A stretch of DNA of 64,000 nt from Anaerobacillus isosaccharinicus (GTDB lineage: Bacteria > Bacillota > Bacilli > Bacillales > Anaerobacillaceae), in contig NZ_CP063356.1 in NCBI RefSeq assembly GCF_001866075.3, positions 2,098,164 to 2,162,163 of the forward strand, written 5' to 3'. The translations under genes were made by a program, and so were the position numbers. The notes beneath the pieces are model-generated. The model was not told where the DNA came from. It was given only the letters and a program-made list of their open reading frames with translations, and ran no database searches. Shown here in pieces: positions 27,434-37,367 of this stretch; the first letter of the stretch is position 1, and every line of letters starts with the position of its first letter.

Positions 27434-27461
27434 ATGCGGGTGCTGGCGAGCCCGGGAATGC
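27434..27461. other. GC-rich patch upstream of terS, candidate cos region
   Basis: GCGGGTGCTGGCGAGCCCGG stands out in a very AT-rich stretch, 140 bp before the small terminase gene. Phages with Nu1/GpA-type terminases place cos just upstream of terS, so this is a candidate cohesive-end site. No cleavage position can be read. Confidence 0.35.
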
Positions 27462-27601
27462 TCTAGTTTTTATTTCAAAAATAAACTTTCGCTTTCTGTT
27501 TAAAAATTACAAAATAGAAGGTTTTTTTATTTTTCTTCGATTAATTACTTTTTTTTAAAAATAAAAAATATAGGGTCAATAACGAAAGTGAGGAAACCAG
27601 G

Positions 27602-28111
27602 ATGAAGAAATTGAAAACGAAAGGGGAAGCCGTTCATGAAATACAAATATTAACGAGTGAGCTTGGTTTAATAGTTGGTAAAACTCCACAATGGATAAGG
27701 CAGCTTACTCGTGATGGAATTTTAAAACAAGTAGGTAGAGAAAAGTATATTTTAGGGGATGCAGTTCAAGCGTATATCGAACATGCTTCTGGTGGTAAAG
27801 AGGACAATGGTAAGCCACGGTATGTTGATGCCAGAACTGAACATGAATTAATAAAAAAAGAAAAAGCGGAAATGGAGTTAAGATCCTTGAAGGGGCAACT
27901 CCATGAAGCGAAGGATGTTAGGATGATCATGAATGATATGATCATATCAGCTAAATCGAAATTACAAGCAATTCCATCTAGGATAGCGATGCAATTAGAA
28001 AATGAATCAGCCACTGTCATTGAAGAAACGATTTCAAAAGAACTTTATGAGGCACTTAAAATATTATCGGAATATTCTCCGGACAAGTTCAAGAAAAAAG
28101 TTGAGGATTAA
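27602..28111 (+). CDS. phage terminase small subunit, Nu1-like
   Basis: A 169-aa protein with an N-terminal winged helix (LGLIVGKTPQWIRQLTRDGI) that would bind cos DNA, a helical middle with basic KKEKAEMELRSLKGQL, and a C-terminal part for large-subunit contact. ATG at 27602 follows GTGAGGAAACCAGG. It is followed 2 nt later by terL. Intact, unlike its partner. Confidence 0.8.
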   Translation: MKKLKTKGEAVHEIQILTSELGLIVGKTPQWIRQLTRDGILKQVGREKYILGDAVQAYIEHASGGKEDNGKPRYVDARTEHELIKKEKAEMELRSLKGQLHEAKDVRMIMNDMIISAKSKLQAIPSRIAMQLENESATVIEETISKELYEALKILSEYSPDKFKKKVED

Positions 28112-28113
28112 TA

Positions 28114-29943
28114 ATGGACCAACCGGCTGAAAAAACAGTAAAACTGTTTACGCAAATAGCCAAGCTTTGGGAACCACGTCCTAATTTAACCGTTTCACAA
28201 TGGGCTGATAAATACAGAATATTAACCACAGAGACAAGTGCCGAAGCTGGTCCTTGGAGAACTGACCGTGCTCCATATCAAAGAGAGATTATGGACGCAG
28301 TAAGTGATAAAAATACTGAAGAGGTAGTTATCATTGCTTCAGCTCAGGTAGGGAAAACAGAATTCATGCTAAACATGGTTGGATTTCACATAGATTATGA
28401 TCCGGCACCAATGATGTTTATGTTGCCGAATAGTAAACTTATTGATTACTTTTCTAAAAAGCGATTATCAACAATGATCGAAGCAAGTCCTTCTTTACGA
28501 AAAAAAGTTTATGAAGCGAAAAGTAGAGACTCGAGTAACACCATTGAGGAAAAAAGTTTTCCTGGTGGATATATTGCTATCGTAGGAGCGAATGCTCCAG
28601 CTTCTCTTTCAAGTAGACCTATACGTTTTGTTTTATGTGATGAAGTGGATCGTTATCCAGTTTCAGCTGGATCTGAAGGTGATCCTATCGCTCTAGCATT
28701 AAATAGAACAAGGACCTTTAAACATAATAGAAAACATGTATTTGTTTCTACTCCATTAAATAAAGAAACATCTAGAATAGAACAACTTTATAATGACAGC
28801 ACAATGGAACAATGGTGTTTGCCATGTCCGAGTTGCGGAGAATATCAACCAATTGAGTGGAAACGAGATAAGTTTGATTATAAGAGGACAGAAAGTGGCG
28901 AATTTGAAGTTGCTAGAGTGGATCATGCTTGTGAAAGTTGTGGGTGTCTTCATAATGAAAAAGAATGGAAAAGAACTATTGGGCAATGGATTGCTCAAAA
29001 AGAACACTCAAGTAGACGTGGTTTCCATCTTAATCAATTTGTTAGCCCATGGTCTTCTTGGAATGAAATTGTTGTTTCCTTTCTAAAAGCAAAACGGGAT
29101 GGTCCTGAAAAATTGAAAGTTTGGACGAATACAGCATTGGGTGAATCCTGGGAGGAAGAGGGCGAACAACTTGAAGAGGAAGAGTTGTTTGAACGTTGTG
29201 AAGAATATGGTGCGAACATTCCTGAGAATGCTAGGGTTTTAACAGCAGCTGTTGACGTTCAAGATGACAGATTTGAAATTGAGGTTTTAGGATGGGGACC
29301 TGGTAAAGAGTCTTGGGGAATTCAATATCACCAAATCTATGGAGATTTGAAACAAACCCAAATTTGGAATGAGTTAGACGAATTTCTTTCTAGAACCTGG
29401 ACTAAACAGGATGGGACAAACTATGGAATTGCTTGTTGTTGAATTGACTCTGGTGGACACTTCACAACAGAGGTTTATAGATTTTGTAAACCTAGGGAAG
29501 CCAGAAGGTTTTTTGCTATAAAAGGACAAGGTGCTCAAAACGGTGAGTATATTGCATTAATTAACGGCCAGACAAGAAATAACAGAGAAAAAGCTGTTTT
29601 ATTTTCAATAGGGGTAGATGAGGGAAAGGCTAAAGTTATGTCCAATCTAAAAATTAAGAAAACGGGCCCTGGTTACTGCCACTTCCCTAATAAAAATGGG
29701 TATAATAATCAGTATTTTGAAGGTCTAACAGCAGAAAAACTTGTAACGCGTTACAAACAAGGCGTTCCATATCGTGTATGGAAAAAGGTTAGAAAAAGGA
29801 ACGAACCTCTAGATCTAAGAGTATATAATACTGCTGCGCTAGAGATTTTAAACCCTAATTTAGAAATAGATTATTCACAAGTTGTATTTCAACAAAAGCG
29901 ACCAAAAAGAAGAAAGGTCGTATCAAAAGGAGTCAAAGTTTAA
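28114..29943 (+). pseudogene. phage terminase large subunit, GpA-like, with internal TGA
   Basis: One frame from ATG 28114 to 29943 encodes a lambda GpA-type packaging ATPase/nuclease of about 609 aa, broken by a TGA at 29440-29442 within IACC*IDSGGHFTTEVY. Visible are Walker A IASAQVGKTEFM, Walker B IRFVLCDEVDRYP, a zinc-binding CPSCGEYQPI/CESCGCLH, and nuclease Asp motifs VDVQDDRFEIEV and IDSGG. The stop falls at the second nuclease motif, so the 442-aa product would lack cleavage activity. Confidence 0.88.
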
Positions 29944-29981
29944 ACATCCGTTGGGGATGTTTTTTTATTGGGGTGAAAAAC

Positions 29982-30221
29982 ATGTCAGGAATAACATTAG
30001 AACGCGCAAGAAAACATCTCGAGGCTTGGCTTGAAGCTGAATTAGCGGTTTCAACAGGACAAGCTTATAGGATAGGCACTAGACAACTACAGAGAGCGAA
30101 CCTAAACTAAATAAGACAGCAAATTCAATACTGGAGAAGTGAAATCGCAAAATTAGAGGGCAAGGGGCGGAGAAAAGTATCCAGAGTAATTCCTCTGACT
30201 TGTAAGGAGGTGAGATTGTGA
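29982..30221 (+). pseudogene. DUF6148-like head-joining protein with internal TAA
   Basis: ATG 29982 after GGGGTG reads MSGITLERARKHLEAWLEAE and LAVSTGQAYRIGTRQLQRA, then a TAA at 30108-30110, and continues in frame IRQQIQYWRSEIAKLEG to TGA at 30221. This matches small gpW/DUF6148-type proteins located between terminase and portal. The stop replaces one residue of a 79-aa protein. Confidence 0.7.
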
Positions 30222-31750
30222 GTAGAAATATCAGAAGCCTATCTGGAAGTCATTCAAGATATAGGCGATCAGCTAAGGTAGTTAACCAAGGATATGGCCA
30301 ACATGGTGCAAATCAAAACAAGAATAGTTTAGCAGGTTGGACAAGCAGAATTGGTTCGGCCCTTGAAGATATTGAACGTAATGTTCCTAAATTACGAGAA
30401 CGTTCTAGAGATTTATTTGTTGGGTCTCCGTTAGCAGCTGGAGCATTAAAAACAACTAGAACAAATGTAATTGGAGCGGGACTTAAGTTGAATGCTCAAA
30501 TAGACTATGAGTATTTGGGTATGACACTTGGAGAAGCTGATGCATGGGAAACAAAGGTTGAACGAGAGTTTAATCTGTGGGCAGAAAGCATTCACTGTGA
30601 CGCTCAACGAATGAATAACTTTTATGAACTACAACAATTAGCATTTATCTCATGGTTAATGAGCGGGGATTGCTTTGCAATTTTGCCAGTAATACCTAGA
30701 AAAAACATGCCATATGATATTCGAGTGCAAATTATTGAAGCTGATCGAATTTGCACACCAAGTGATAAATCATTTGATAATAAAATTGTAAATGGTGTTG
30801 AAATTGGTGATTTTGGAGAAGTGTTAGCCTATCATGTTACACAACAACATCCACATTCTATAGGACTAGCAAAACAAGATTGGAAACGAATTGAAAAATT
30901 CGGTAAAGAGACTGGGCGACCAAATATACTTCACTTAATGGAATCTGAACGACCGGAGCAACGTCGTGGAGTCCCTATTCTTGCACCGGTAATTGAGTCA
31001 TTAAAACAATTAGCTCGTTATTCAGAAGCTGAATTAATGGCAGCTGTAGTAAGTGGAATGTTTACCGTATTTATAAAAAGTAAAACACCAGATGAAAATC
31101 AAGTAGGGCAAGCAATCCACCCAGATGAACAAATTAGTGAGTATGATGATGGAACGTACGAATTAGGAAATGGCGCAATCGTCGCACTTGGTGAAGGTGA
31201 AGAAGTTCAAGAGTCTAACCCTGGTAGACCTAACACAGCATTTGATGGTTTCGTTACTTCAATATGTCGCCAAATTGGTTCAGCCATTGAAATTCCATAT
31301 GAATTATTAATGAAACACTTTACTGCATCTTACTCTGCAAGTAGAGCAGCGCTTCTTGAAGCATGGAAGATGTTTAAAATGCGTAGAACATGGATGGCAA
31401 ATGATTTTTGTCAGCCAATATATGAGGAATTTTTAGCTGAAGGTGTAGCCAAAGGGAGGATTTATGCTCCAGGCTTTTTCACGGATCCAATTGCACGAAA
31501 AGCTTATTGTACAGCTGAGTGGAATGGTCCATCACAAGGGCAGATCGACCCTCTTAAGGAGGTGAATGCAGCGATTAAGCGTGTCGATAATGGTTTTAGT
31601 ACACGACAAAGTGAGACTGTCGAATTAAACGGTGGAGATTTCTTACGTGTTGTTGAAGAACAATTAAGAAGGGAAGGGGGATTAGTTTACGATGAGCAAA
31701 GAGATTACCAAGAAATTTTGGAACATGGTGAAGAACGAAAAGAAGAATAG
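30218..31750 (+). CDS. phage portal protein, lambda type
   Basis: A 510-aa portal protein forming the DNA-entry ring of the head. It has family features ALKTTRTNVIGAGLKLNAQI, LMSGDCFAILPVIPR, GVPILAPVIESLKQL and IPYELLMKHFTASYSASRA. GTG at 30218 follows AAGGAGGTGAGATT and overlaps the end of the previous gene. Intact, with its C-terminal end overlapping the ClpP-like gene by 59 nt. Confidence 0.9.
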   Translation: MSRNIRSLSGSHSRYRRSAKVVNQGYGQHGANQNKNSLAGWTSRIGSALEDIERNVPKLRERSRDLFVGSPLAAGALKTTRTNVIGAGLKLNAQIDYEYLGMTLGEADAWETKVEREFNLWAESIHCDAQRMNNFYELQQLAFISWLMSGDCFAILPVIPRKNMPYDIRVQIIEADRICTPSDKSFDNKIVNGVEIGDFGEVLAYHVTQQHPHSIGLAKQDWKRIEKFGKETGRPNILHLMESERPEQRRGVPILAPVIESLKQLARYSEAELMAAVVSGMFTVFIKSKTPDENQVGQAIHPDEQISEYDDGTYELGNGAIVALGEGEEVQESNPGRPNTAFDGFVTSICRQIGSAIEIPYELLMKHFTASYSASRAALLEAWKMFKMRRTWMANDFCQPIYEEFLAEGVAKGRIYAPGFFTDPIARKAYCTAEWNGPSQGQIDPLKEVNAAIKRVDNGFSTRQSETVELNGGDFLRVVEEQLRREGGLVYDEQRDYQEILEHGEERKEE

Positions 31751-32267
31751 TGCTGAAATTACTATTTATGGAACTATCGGTTCCAGTTGGTGGGATGAGT
31801 CAGTTTCAGCCAACCAGTTCGCTAAAGATCTAAAGGCGCTAGGTGAAGAAATCGAAGAAATAACAGTTCTTCTTAATAGTGCTGGAGGTAGTGTTTTTGA
31901 TGGATTATCAATTCGTTCGCTATTAAAGAACCATAAGGCTACAGTTACTGTTTATGTGGATGGTTGAGCCGTATATTGCGTCTATTATTGCAATGGCTGG
32001 AGATAAAATTCATATGGCCAAAGGTAGCATGATGATGATCCACAATCCTTTATCTGGTGGTTGGGGCGAAGCAAAAGATTTACGTTAAATAGCGGATGTC
32101 TTAGATAAAATAAGAGATTCCCTGGTTAGTGTTTATGTTTCAAGAACCGGAAAGAACAAAGAAGATTTAATTGTGATGATGGACGCTGAAACATGGATGT
32201 CAGCTGAGGAAGCTGTTGAACACGGCTTTGCAGATGAAGTTGAAGAAGATTTGGTAGTAGATGCTAG
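31692..32267 (+). pseudogene. ClpP-like head maturation protease, broken
   Basis: The start reads ITIYGTIGSSWWDESVSA and VLLNSAGGSVFDGLSIRSLL, the ClpP fold. It ends in a stop after TVYVDG at about 31965 because about 2 nt are missing around the active-site serine region. Another frame then continues IASIIAMAGDKIHMAKGSMM and MIHNPLSGGWGEAKDLR with an additional TAA, then AETWMSAEEAVEHGFADEV. Near 32267 the reading passes into a tail-fibre gene, so the major head genes normally next are absent. Confidence 0.8.
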
Positions 32268-32272
32268 TATAA

Positions 32273-33409
32273 ATGGCAGTAGTAGACCTACAAGGACCTC
32301 GTGGTGAAAGCATTCAATTCACATGGAATGGCACTCAATTAGGGATAAAAACGGAGAGCCAAGCCTCATTCTCATTTGTTGATCTGAAAGGTTCTCAGGG
32401 AGTAAAAGGGGATAAGGGTGATATTGGTAATACAGGGCCTCAAGGCCCTCAAGGGATAAAAGGTGACACTGGTAACGTAGGACCAACCGGACCTAAAGGA
32501 CCACAAGGTATTCAAGGCGTGAAAGGTGATACTGGTGTAGTAGGAGCAACTGGCCCTCAAGGACCACAAGGTGTGAAAGGGGATGCTGGTAGCGCTGGCC
32601 CAGCTGGCCCACAAGGTCCTACCGGTCCTCAAGGTGCTCAAGGGCCACAAGGTATAGATGGGAAAACCTGGTATACAGGAACATCTAACCCTGCAAATTC
32701 TTTAGGTGTAGTTGGTGACTTTCATTTAAATAGGAATACGTGGGAAGTACGCGAAAAAACTGGTACGTCTACGTGGACATTAAGAGGTAGCATCTTGGGT
32801 GCAACTGGCCCACAAGGATCTGCAGGTAGTGATGCAAGTGTTAATTCAACAAACGTATTAAATGCTATTGGATATGTACCGCTAAACAAAACTGGCGATG
32901 AAATGACGGGTCCACTTAAAATGGGCTCGGGTAGTACTGGTGGGGGTGATACTCCAACATCCGATCTAAGGTTTGGAGCTATGGGTACTGCTGGTCAACA
33001 ACGTGTATATATGGAGTTTCAAGGCGTTCATGCTAATGATGTAGCTAATGAGAATGGAGTGGCTTTTCTTAAGTTTAGGACTAGCACAGCTGAAGGTTGG
33101 GGCCTAGAAATCGGTGGCGTTAGGAGATCTGGTGGTACTGGAGATTTACTACTTAAAACAGGTGGTGTAAGCCCCCAAGAAAGAATGAGAATTTTAGATA
33201 ATGGGAATGTAGGAGTAGGTTCAAATGCGCCAACTCAGAGACTTGATGTTAACGGAAAAATAAGGATGAGAACCCAGACGACTTCAGGGGATGCCGATGA
33301 CATTGTAGCAACAAAGAAATATGTTGACGATAATTCTGGTGGAAAAGCCTATCATGCAGGAACCGCCCCACCATCAAATACTAACTTAATGTGGTTAGAC
33401 ACTAACTAA
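32273..33409 (+). CDS. phage tail fibre with collagen-like repeats (5'-truncated)
   Basis: A 378-aa ORF with about 25 Gly-X-Y triplets (residues 36-130, such as GPQGPQGIKGDTGNVGPTGP), a GKTWYTGTSNPANSLG trimer segment and a C-terminal tail-spike-like region. ATG at 32273 has no ribosome site and lies at a junction where the ClpP-like frame ends, so the true N-terminus was probably lost in a deletion. The receptor-binding role is by family. Confidence 0.75.
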   Translation: MAVVDLQGPRGESIQFTWNGTQLGIKTESQASFSFVDLKGSQGVKGDKGDIGNTGPQGPQGIKGDTGNVGPTGPKGPQGIQGVKGDTGVVGATGPQGPQGVKGDAGSAGPAGPQGPTGPQGAQGPQGIDGKTWYTGTSNPANSLGVVGDFHLNRNTWEVREKTGTSTWTLRGSILGATGPQGSAGSDASVNSTNVLNAIGYVPLNKTGDEMTGPLKMGSGSTGGGDTPTSDLRFGAMGTAGQQRVYMEFQGVHANDVANENGVAFLKFRTSTAEGWGLEIGGVRRSGGTGDLLLKTGGVSPQERMRILDNGNVGVGSNAPTQRLDVNGKIRMRTQTTSGDADDIVATKKYVDDNSGGKAYHAGTAPPSNTNLMWLDTN

Positions 33410-33422
33410 AGGAGTTGATAAA

Positions 33423-34349
33423 ATGGCGAAACAAAAATATTGGAATGGTTCTGATTGGATACAAATTTCACCATCAATGCAAGAATTCCTTGATCATTTA
33501 GCTAATAATGTGCTGCACACAGCATACACAACGTGTGCTACAGCAGTAGGGACAACAGCAAAAGTAGCTTCACTTACAGGTTTTACACTTGTAACAGGCT
33601 CAAGAGTGACAATTAAATTTACGAATGCTAATACAGCATCAGCACCTACACTTAATATCAATAATACTGGAGCAAAAGCTATCTGGTTAAACGGTACACA
33701 AGTTGGTAGTGGTGGTTGGGAGGCGGGTGCTGTAATTGAGTTTGTTTATGATGGTACACGTTACAATGCCATAAATGATGCTGGAATAGGCAGACTTTGC
33801 AACTTAGAGACTACTAATAAAAATAATCTTGTTGCTGCAGTAAATGAGCTTTTTACAAATGTCAGTAGTGGTAAAATACAAGTTGCTGCCGCTATTACTG
33901 ACAAAGGAGTAAATGCAAATGGTAGCGATACTTTTAGTCAATTGGCAAGTAAGATAGGACAAATAGCAACTGGAAAGAAGTGGGCATCAGGAATAACATC
34001 ATCGTCAGCGACTACAATGGCTTTTAGATTAGGTAGTAGTGGGACTTCAACTGTATCAAGACCATTTATCACTGTTAGTGGTTTGGATTTTATTCCTAAT
34101 TTTATTATAGCATCAACAAATGGTGAGACGGGGTGGGGATCTATCACTGTTTTTAGAAGAGATGGATTTGGAACTTTAAGTATGATACGAGATATTCATA
34201 TATCTGATACACATTGGAGCTCAACGTCTAGCGGAGAGATAGCAGGCTTTAGGTCTGATGTCGGAAATGCATATGTTGATGGGACAGGGTTCCGATTACC
34301 TTTTAAGAGCCCAAATATCAATAATATTCAATGGGTAGCATTTGAATAA
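33423..34349 (+). CDS. phage tail fibre or adhesin protein
   Basis: A 308-aa protein. The N-terminal MAKQKYWNGSDWIQISP is typical of phage baseplate/tail-fibre proteins. A beta-rich region (KVASLTGFTLVTGSRVTIKF, ANTASAPTLNINNTGAKAI) resembles fibre repeats, and the C-terminus looks like a H-type/tail spike head. ATG at 33423 follows AAGGAG. It probably works with the collagen-like fibre upstream. Confidence 0.7.
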   Translation: MAKQKYWNGSDWIQISPSMQEFLDHLANNVLHTAYTTCATAVGTTAKVASLTGFTLVTGSRVTIKFTNANTASAPTLNINNTGAKAIWLNGTQVGSGGWEAGAVIEFVYDGTRYNAINDAGIGRLCNLETTNKNNLVAAVNELFTNVSSGKIQVAAAITDKGVNANGSDTFSQLASKIGQIATGKKWASGITSSSATTMAFRLGSSGTSTVSRPFITVSGLDFIPNFIIASTNGETGWGSITVFRRDGFGTLSMIRDIHISDTHWSSTSSGEIAGFRSDVGNAYVDGTGFRLPFKSPNINNIQWVAFE

Positions 34350-34366
34350 AGAAGGAGGTATCTCAA

Positions 34367-34792
34367 TTGAGACAAGTAGGTCGAAAGATTTATTATGAGA
34401 AAGAGACAGGGAATGTTATTTTAGACACAGGTGAGAGAATGGGCAGTGCTATCCCAACAACAGTTGAACAAGATTTTAACACATTTGTTGAGATAAAAAA
34501 TAGAGTTCCTGAAACGATTGATGTTATTGAGTTACCATATGGAATGTATGCAGATGATTTTAGAATAAGTAACGGCTATAGGGTGAATGTAGAAACAAAA
34601 GAAATAGAATTTAGTTACCCGGACCCTAACGAACTAGAAAGGGAACCAGTTTATCAAAAACCACTAAGTTTACAGGTTGATGAGTTGAAAAGGGAGAACA
34701 CTTTACTAAAAGCACAGAATATAGCACTAGTTGATAAAACGGACTTTCATGAGGAACTCATTGTCGAACTGGCAATGGAAGTTTACAAATGA
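34367..34792 (+). CDS. phage protein of the tail-fibre operon, unknown
   Basis: A 141-aa protein. The N-terminal half is beta-rich (RQVGRKIYYEKETGNVILDT), and the C-terminal part is a coiled coil (LQVDELKRENTLLKAQNIAL) like the XkdW/XkdX-neighbour proteins in Bacillus prophages. TTG at 34367 follows AAGGAGG. It overlaps the open frame downstream by 4 nt. Confidence 0.55.
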   Translation: MRQVGRKIYYEKETGNVILDTGERMGSAIPTTVEQDFNTFVEIKNRVPETIDVIELPYGMYADDFRISNGYRVNVETKEIEFSYPDPNELEREPVYQKPLSLQVDELKRENTLLKAQNIALVDKTDFHEELIVELAMEVYK

Positions 34793-34842
34793 TCGTCCGT
34801 TTTTTTATAAAAAAAATCATAAAACTAATAGGAGATGATGAA

Positions 34843-34983
34843 ATGATGGCAATGTTATTCGCACAAAGAGTTATTTTAGGTAAAACAGAATTTAAGGATG
34901 TACCAGAAAGTTTGAAACCAGCAGTGTATGAACACTTGGTTGATAGTGGAGTAGAGTTTTTAGCTGGGGATTATCAGCATTAA
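34843..34983 (+). CDS. CD1375/XkdX-like short phage protein
   Basis: A 46-aa protein, MMAMLFAQRVILGKTEFKDV then PESLKPAVYEHLVDSGVEFL. Short proteins ending the tail-fibre operon of Firmicute phages have this form. ATG at 34843 after AGGAGATG is preferred over an upstream in-frame ATG at 34789. From 34984 to 35127 nothing further is seen. Confidence 0.65.
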   Translation: MMAMLFAQRVILGKTEFKDVPESLKPAVYEHLVDSGVEFLAGDYQH

Positions 34984-35127
34984 AATGTTTAATCATTTTA
35001 AACTATTCAGGTAACGTCAACCTTATAGCGAATTTATTGGTCACAACGATCCTTCCACTACGCAAGTTAAGCGACGAGAAAAAACGTGGACAACATAAAA
35101 AAATCGGTTCAATAGAAAAAAACATTT

Positions 35128-35175
35128 CCTTTTTATGTAATTTTCTGTATATTATAATTATATTACATAAAAAGG
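35128..35175 (+). promoter_or_regulatory. 14-bp hairpin covering a ribosome binding site
   Basis: CCTTTTTATGTAAT (35128-35141) and ATTACATAAAAAGG (35162-35175) are perfect complements around a 20-nt loop. The 3' arm enters the AAAGGGAG site of the next gene, so folding would restrict its translation. Confidence 0.55.
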
Positions 35176-35185
35176 GAGTAACCTT

Positions 35186-35362
35186 ATGTCATTGTATGAA
35201 AAATTACCAAATGATTTGTTAATTGCTTTTTACGAAGAAATCAATAAAAATATCAACCTGGGAATTTTATCAGATGCGATGTATCATGAACTTGAATTAT
35301 TGAAAGAAGCAGCAGACAAAAACAAGGTTCCTTTGCCCTATATTAAAGAAGAAGTATCTTAA
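35186..35362 (+). CDS. 58-aa protein, unknown
   Basis: ATG at 35186 after AAAGGGAG reads MSLYEKLPNDLLIAFYEEIN and LSDAMYHELELLKEAADK, an all-helical small acidic protein resembling Sda/SinI-size regulators, but no family is recognised. It ends at a strong terminator. Its ribosome site lies in a hairpin, so it is likely to be post-transcriptionally regulated. Confidence 0.6.
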   Translation: MSLYEKLPNDLLIAFYEEINKNINLGILSDAMYHELELLKEAADKNKVPLPYIKEEVS

Positions 35363-35386
35363 CCACCGCTTTCTAGTGCGGTGGTT
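35361..35386. terminator. intrinsic terminator
   Basis: AACCACCGC pairs with GCGGTGGTT just after the 58-aa gene. Confidence 0.85.
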
Positions 35387-35400
35387 TCAATTAATAAACC

Positions 35401-35553
35401 CTAATTATTGTCATTATTTGAATAATATTGTTCGATTAGTTGGTGCTTTAGGTTTAAGATCACCACTATACCGTCGTCGTAGTAGGCTACCTTCATTATG
35501 CGTTCTGCATTTTCAAGACTGTTATATATTTGGATGAATTGATCTTTAGTCAA
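35401..35553 (-). CDS. 50-aa protein, unknown
   Basis: TTG at 35553 follows AAAGGAGTGAAG. The product LTKDQFIQIYNSLENAERIM, then YYDDGIVVILNLKHQL, ends at TAG 35401. It is convergent with the 58-aa gene across the terminator. Length and style match short phage or sporulation-associated proteins; no family is assigned. Confidence 0.5.
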   Translation of the reverse strand: MTKDQFIQIYNSLENAERIMKVAYYDDGIVVILNLKHQLIEQYYSNNDNN

Positions 35554-35658
35554 AGCGGCTTCACTCCTTTCGGTTTATATTATGCAATGTTTTTTGAAAG
35601 GACAAGGCTAGTATTATGAAAATATTGAAAAACGTCGAACACCTTATATAAAGGTGTA

Positions 35659-37367
35659 CAGAGTGTCGAGAAACCCAATGTAAAATTCATTTTTACATTG
35701 GGTTTCTTTATTTTTGTATAGTTGGTTTTATAAAAACAGAAAAAAAGCAGTTCGCAAACCACCTATGCCATCTTGGCTAGGTGGTTTGCGATCTTTTTGA
35801 TGTTCTGAGCAGCTGCTGTCATTAGCGCTTGCTCTTGAACATGTTCTCTGCCTCGTAACCGGCAGTAGCGAAGCCCGTGGAGTTCTTTTGAATCCGCAAA
35901 GCTTCGCTCAACTGTTTCTTTTCTTTTTTTATAAAGCATCTTTCCTGTATCAGAAAGACGGTTTTTTCTAATCAGTTCTTTACTTTCTTCCCAAACATGT
36001 CTAGTCACTACCTTTTTCTGATTTCGGCTCCTTGTACATTCCGAGAGTAGCGGACAGTCCTTACATTGCTTTGGATCGGAATGGTATTCTTGATACCCTT
36101 CTCTTGAGGTAGTCTTGTAATATAAATTTTGGTTATTTGGACATGCGTAAGTATCAGTTTCTTTATCAAATTTGAATTTCCACTTAGGAAATAGCCCTCG
36201 TGTTGGATGAAAACGACGATAACCAATGACACCCATAATTTTCATCTCTTCGAGTTTCTTACAAATCCATGCTGTATAGTAACCAGAATCAGTGGCAGCT
36301 GCTTCAACTTTAAAACCAAATCGCTCAATTTGACGTTCTAATCTTTCAATATAAGGTTGTGAATCGTGGACATTTCCTGGAGTTACATGAACATCCGTGA
36401 TGATGTTAAATTTCATATCGGTTGTACGGTGATCAAGGTAAAAAAATCCCTCAGGTTTCCCCTCTCGGTACATATACCCGCTCTCAGGGTCTGTTGTACT
36501 TTCTTTTATTTCTTTTTCTTCACTCACTTCCTCCCTAGCTTTTAAAGGCTTTTTTCCATGCTCACGACGGCTTTCTTCAATAGCTGCATCTAGCTCTTTT
36601 ATATAAGTTCTAGTAGGGGATTGAACAGTTTTTTTCACAAACTTTTTTTTATTTGCGTTCGCTTTTAAATGTGTGGAATCAGTAAATAAAACCCGGCCAC
36701 CAACCATTCGATGTTTCATCGCCAATTCTACTACTTCATCAAAGATATCCTGAAAAGCACTGGTCCCATCAAACCGTTTATGTCGATTAAAACTAATCGT
36801 AGAATGATGAGGAACACGTTCTGTTATTCCAAGGCCAAGGAACCATCGGTAAGCCATATTGGTTTGAATTTCTTTTTCTAATCTGCGTTCCGACCGAATT
36901 CCGTATAAATAACCAATAAACATCATCTTAAATAGCATGACAGGATCAATTGGTGGTCGTCCATTATCTGCACAATAGTAACCCTTTACTTTATCGTAGA
37001 TAAAAGAGAAATCTATGTATTTATCAATAATTCTTAGTTCATGATCTTCAGGGACTAGCTGATCAATGGTTACCATTTCAAACTCAATTTGTTTTTCTTT
37101 TCTAGGCTTTAGCATGAATATCACCTCAAATTAGTCTATACAAATATTATACTACACTTATCTGAATAGTCAGTTATAATTATTGATTTTAGACCGTTTT
37201 ATAAAATAAAAAGAGAGAGCCGTGAGACAATATAAATTGTCTCACGGCTCTTGTTATCTCCTAAACGCCACCTTTTGTTTGTGAAGAGCCAAGCAACGCT
37301 CGGCTACTGGAAAAATTTACATAGTTTAATCATGAAAACAGGCTGTTGAGACTTTCTCAACAGCCTG
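35659..37367 (-). mobile_element. IS1182-family insertion in a terminator hairpin
   Basis: 1709 bp with imperfect inverted repeats CAGAGTGTCGAGAAA (left) and CAGGCTGTTGAGAAA (right, complement). A 21-bp direct repeat flanks it (35638-35658 and 37368-37388), itself the palindromic stem-loop ACACCTT-ATAT-AAGGTGT. Long stem-loop target duplications are known for IS1182. Internal strong hairpins (35670-35712, 37215-37251) insulate the element. Confidence 0.85.
35763..37115 (-). CDS. IS1182-family transposase
   Basis: A 450-aa DDE transposase. DUF772-type N-terminus ([35 protein letters not shown]), catalytic Asp regions [16 protein letters not shown] and [18 protein letters not shown], a zinc-finger-like [15 protein letters not shown] and the C-terminal [20 protein letters not shown] carrying the Glu. 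The start is taken as ATG 37115 after GAGGTGAT, three codons inside the longer open frame. Intact. Confidence 0.92.
   Translation of the reverse strand: MLKPRKEKQIEFEMVTIDQLVPEDHELRIIDKYIDFSFIYDKVKGYYCADNGRPPIDPVMLFKMMFIGYLYGIRSERRLEKEIQTNMAYRWFLGLGITERVPHHSTISFNRHKRFDGTSAFQDIFDEVVELAMKHRMVGGRVLFTDSTHLKANANKKKFVKKTVQSPTRTYIKELDAAIEESRREHGKKPLKAREEVSEEKEIKESTTDPESGYMYREGKPEGFFYLDHRTTDMKFNIITDVHVTPGNVHDSQPYIERLERQIERFGFKVEAAATDSGYYTAWICKKLEEMKIMGVIGYRRFHPTRGLFPKWKFKFDKETDTYACPNNQNLYYKTTSREGYQEYHSDPKQCKDCPLLSECTRSRNQKKVVTRHVWEESKELIRKNRLSDTGKMLYKKRKETVERSFADSKELHGLRYCRLRGREHVQEQALMTAAAQNIKKIANHLAKMA

Noticed and set aside
29440-29442. TGA in terL as a selenocysteine or recoding site
   Set aside because: Other genes of the same prophage carry TAA and TAG stops and frameshifts; no SECIS-like structure is evident.
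32372-32650. 92-aa ORF antisense to the collagen-like repeats
   Set aside because: Repetitive Gly-X-Y coding produces open antisense frames; no start signal.
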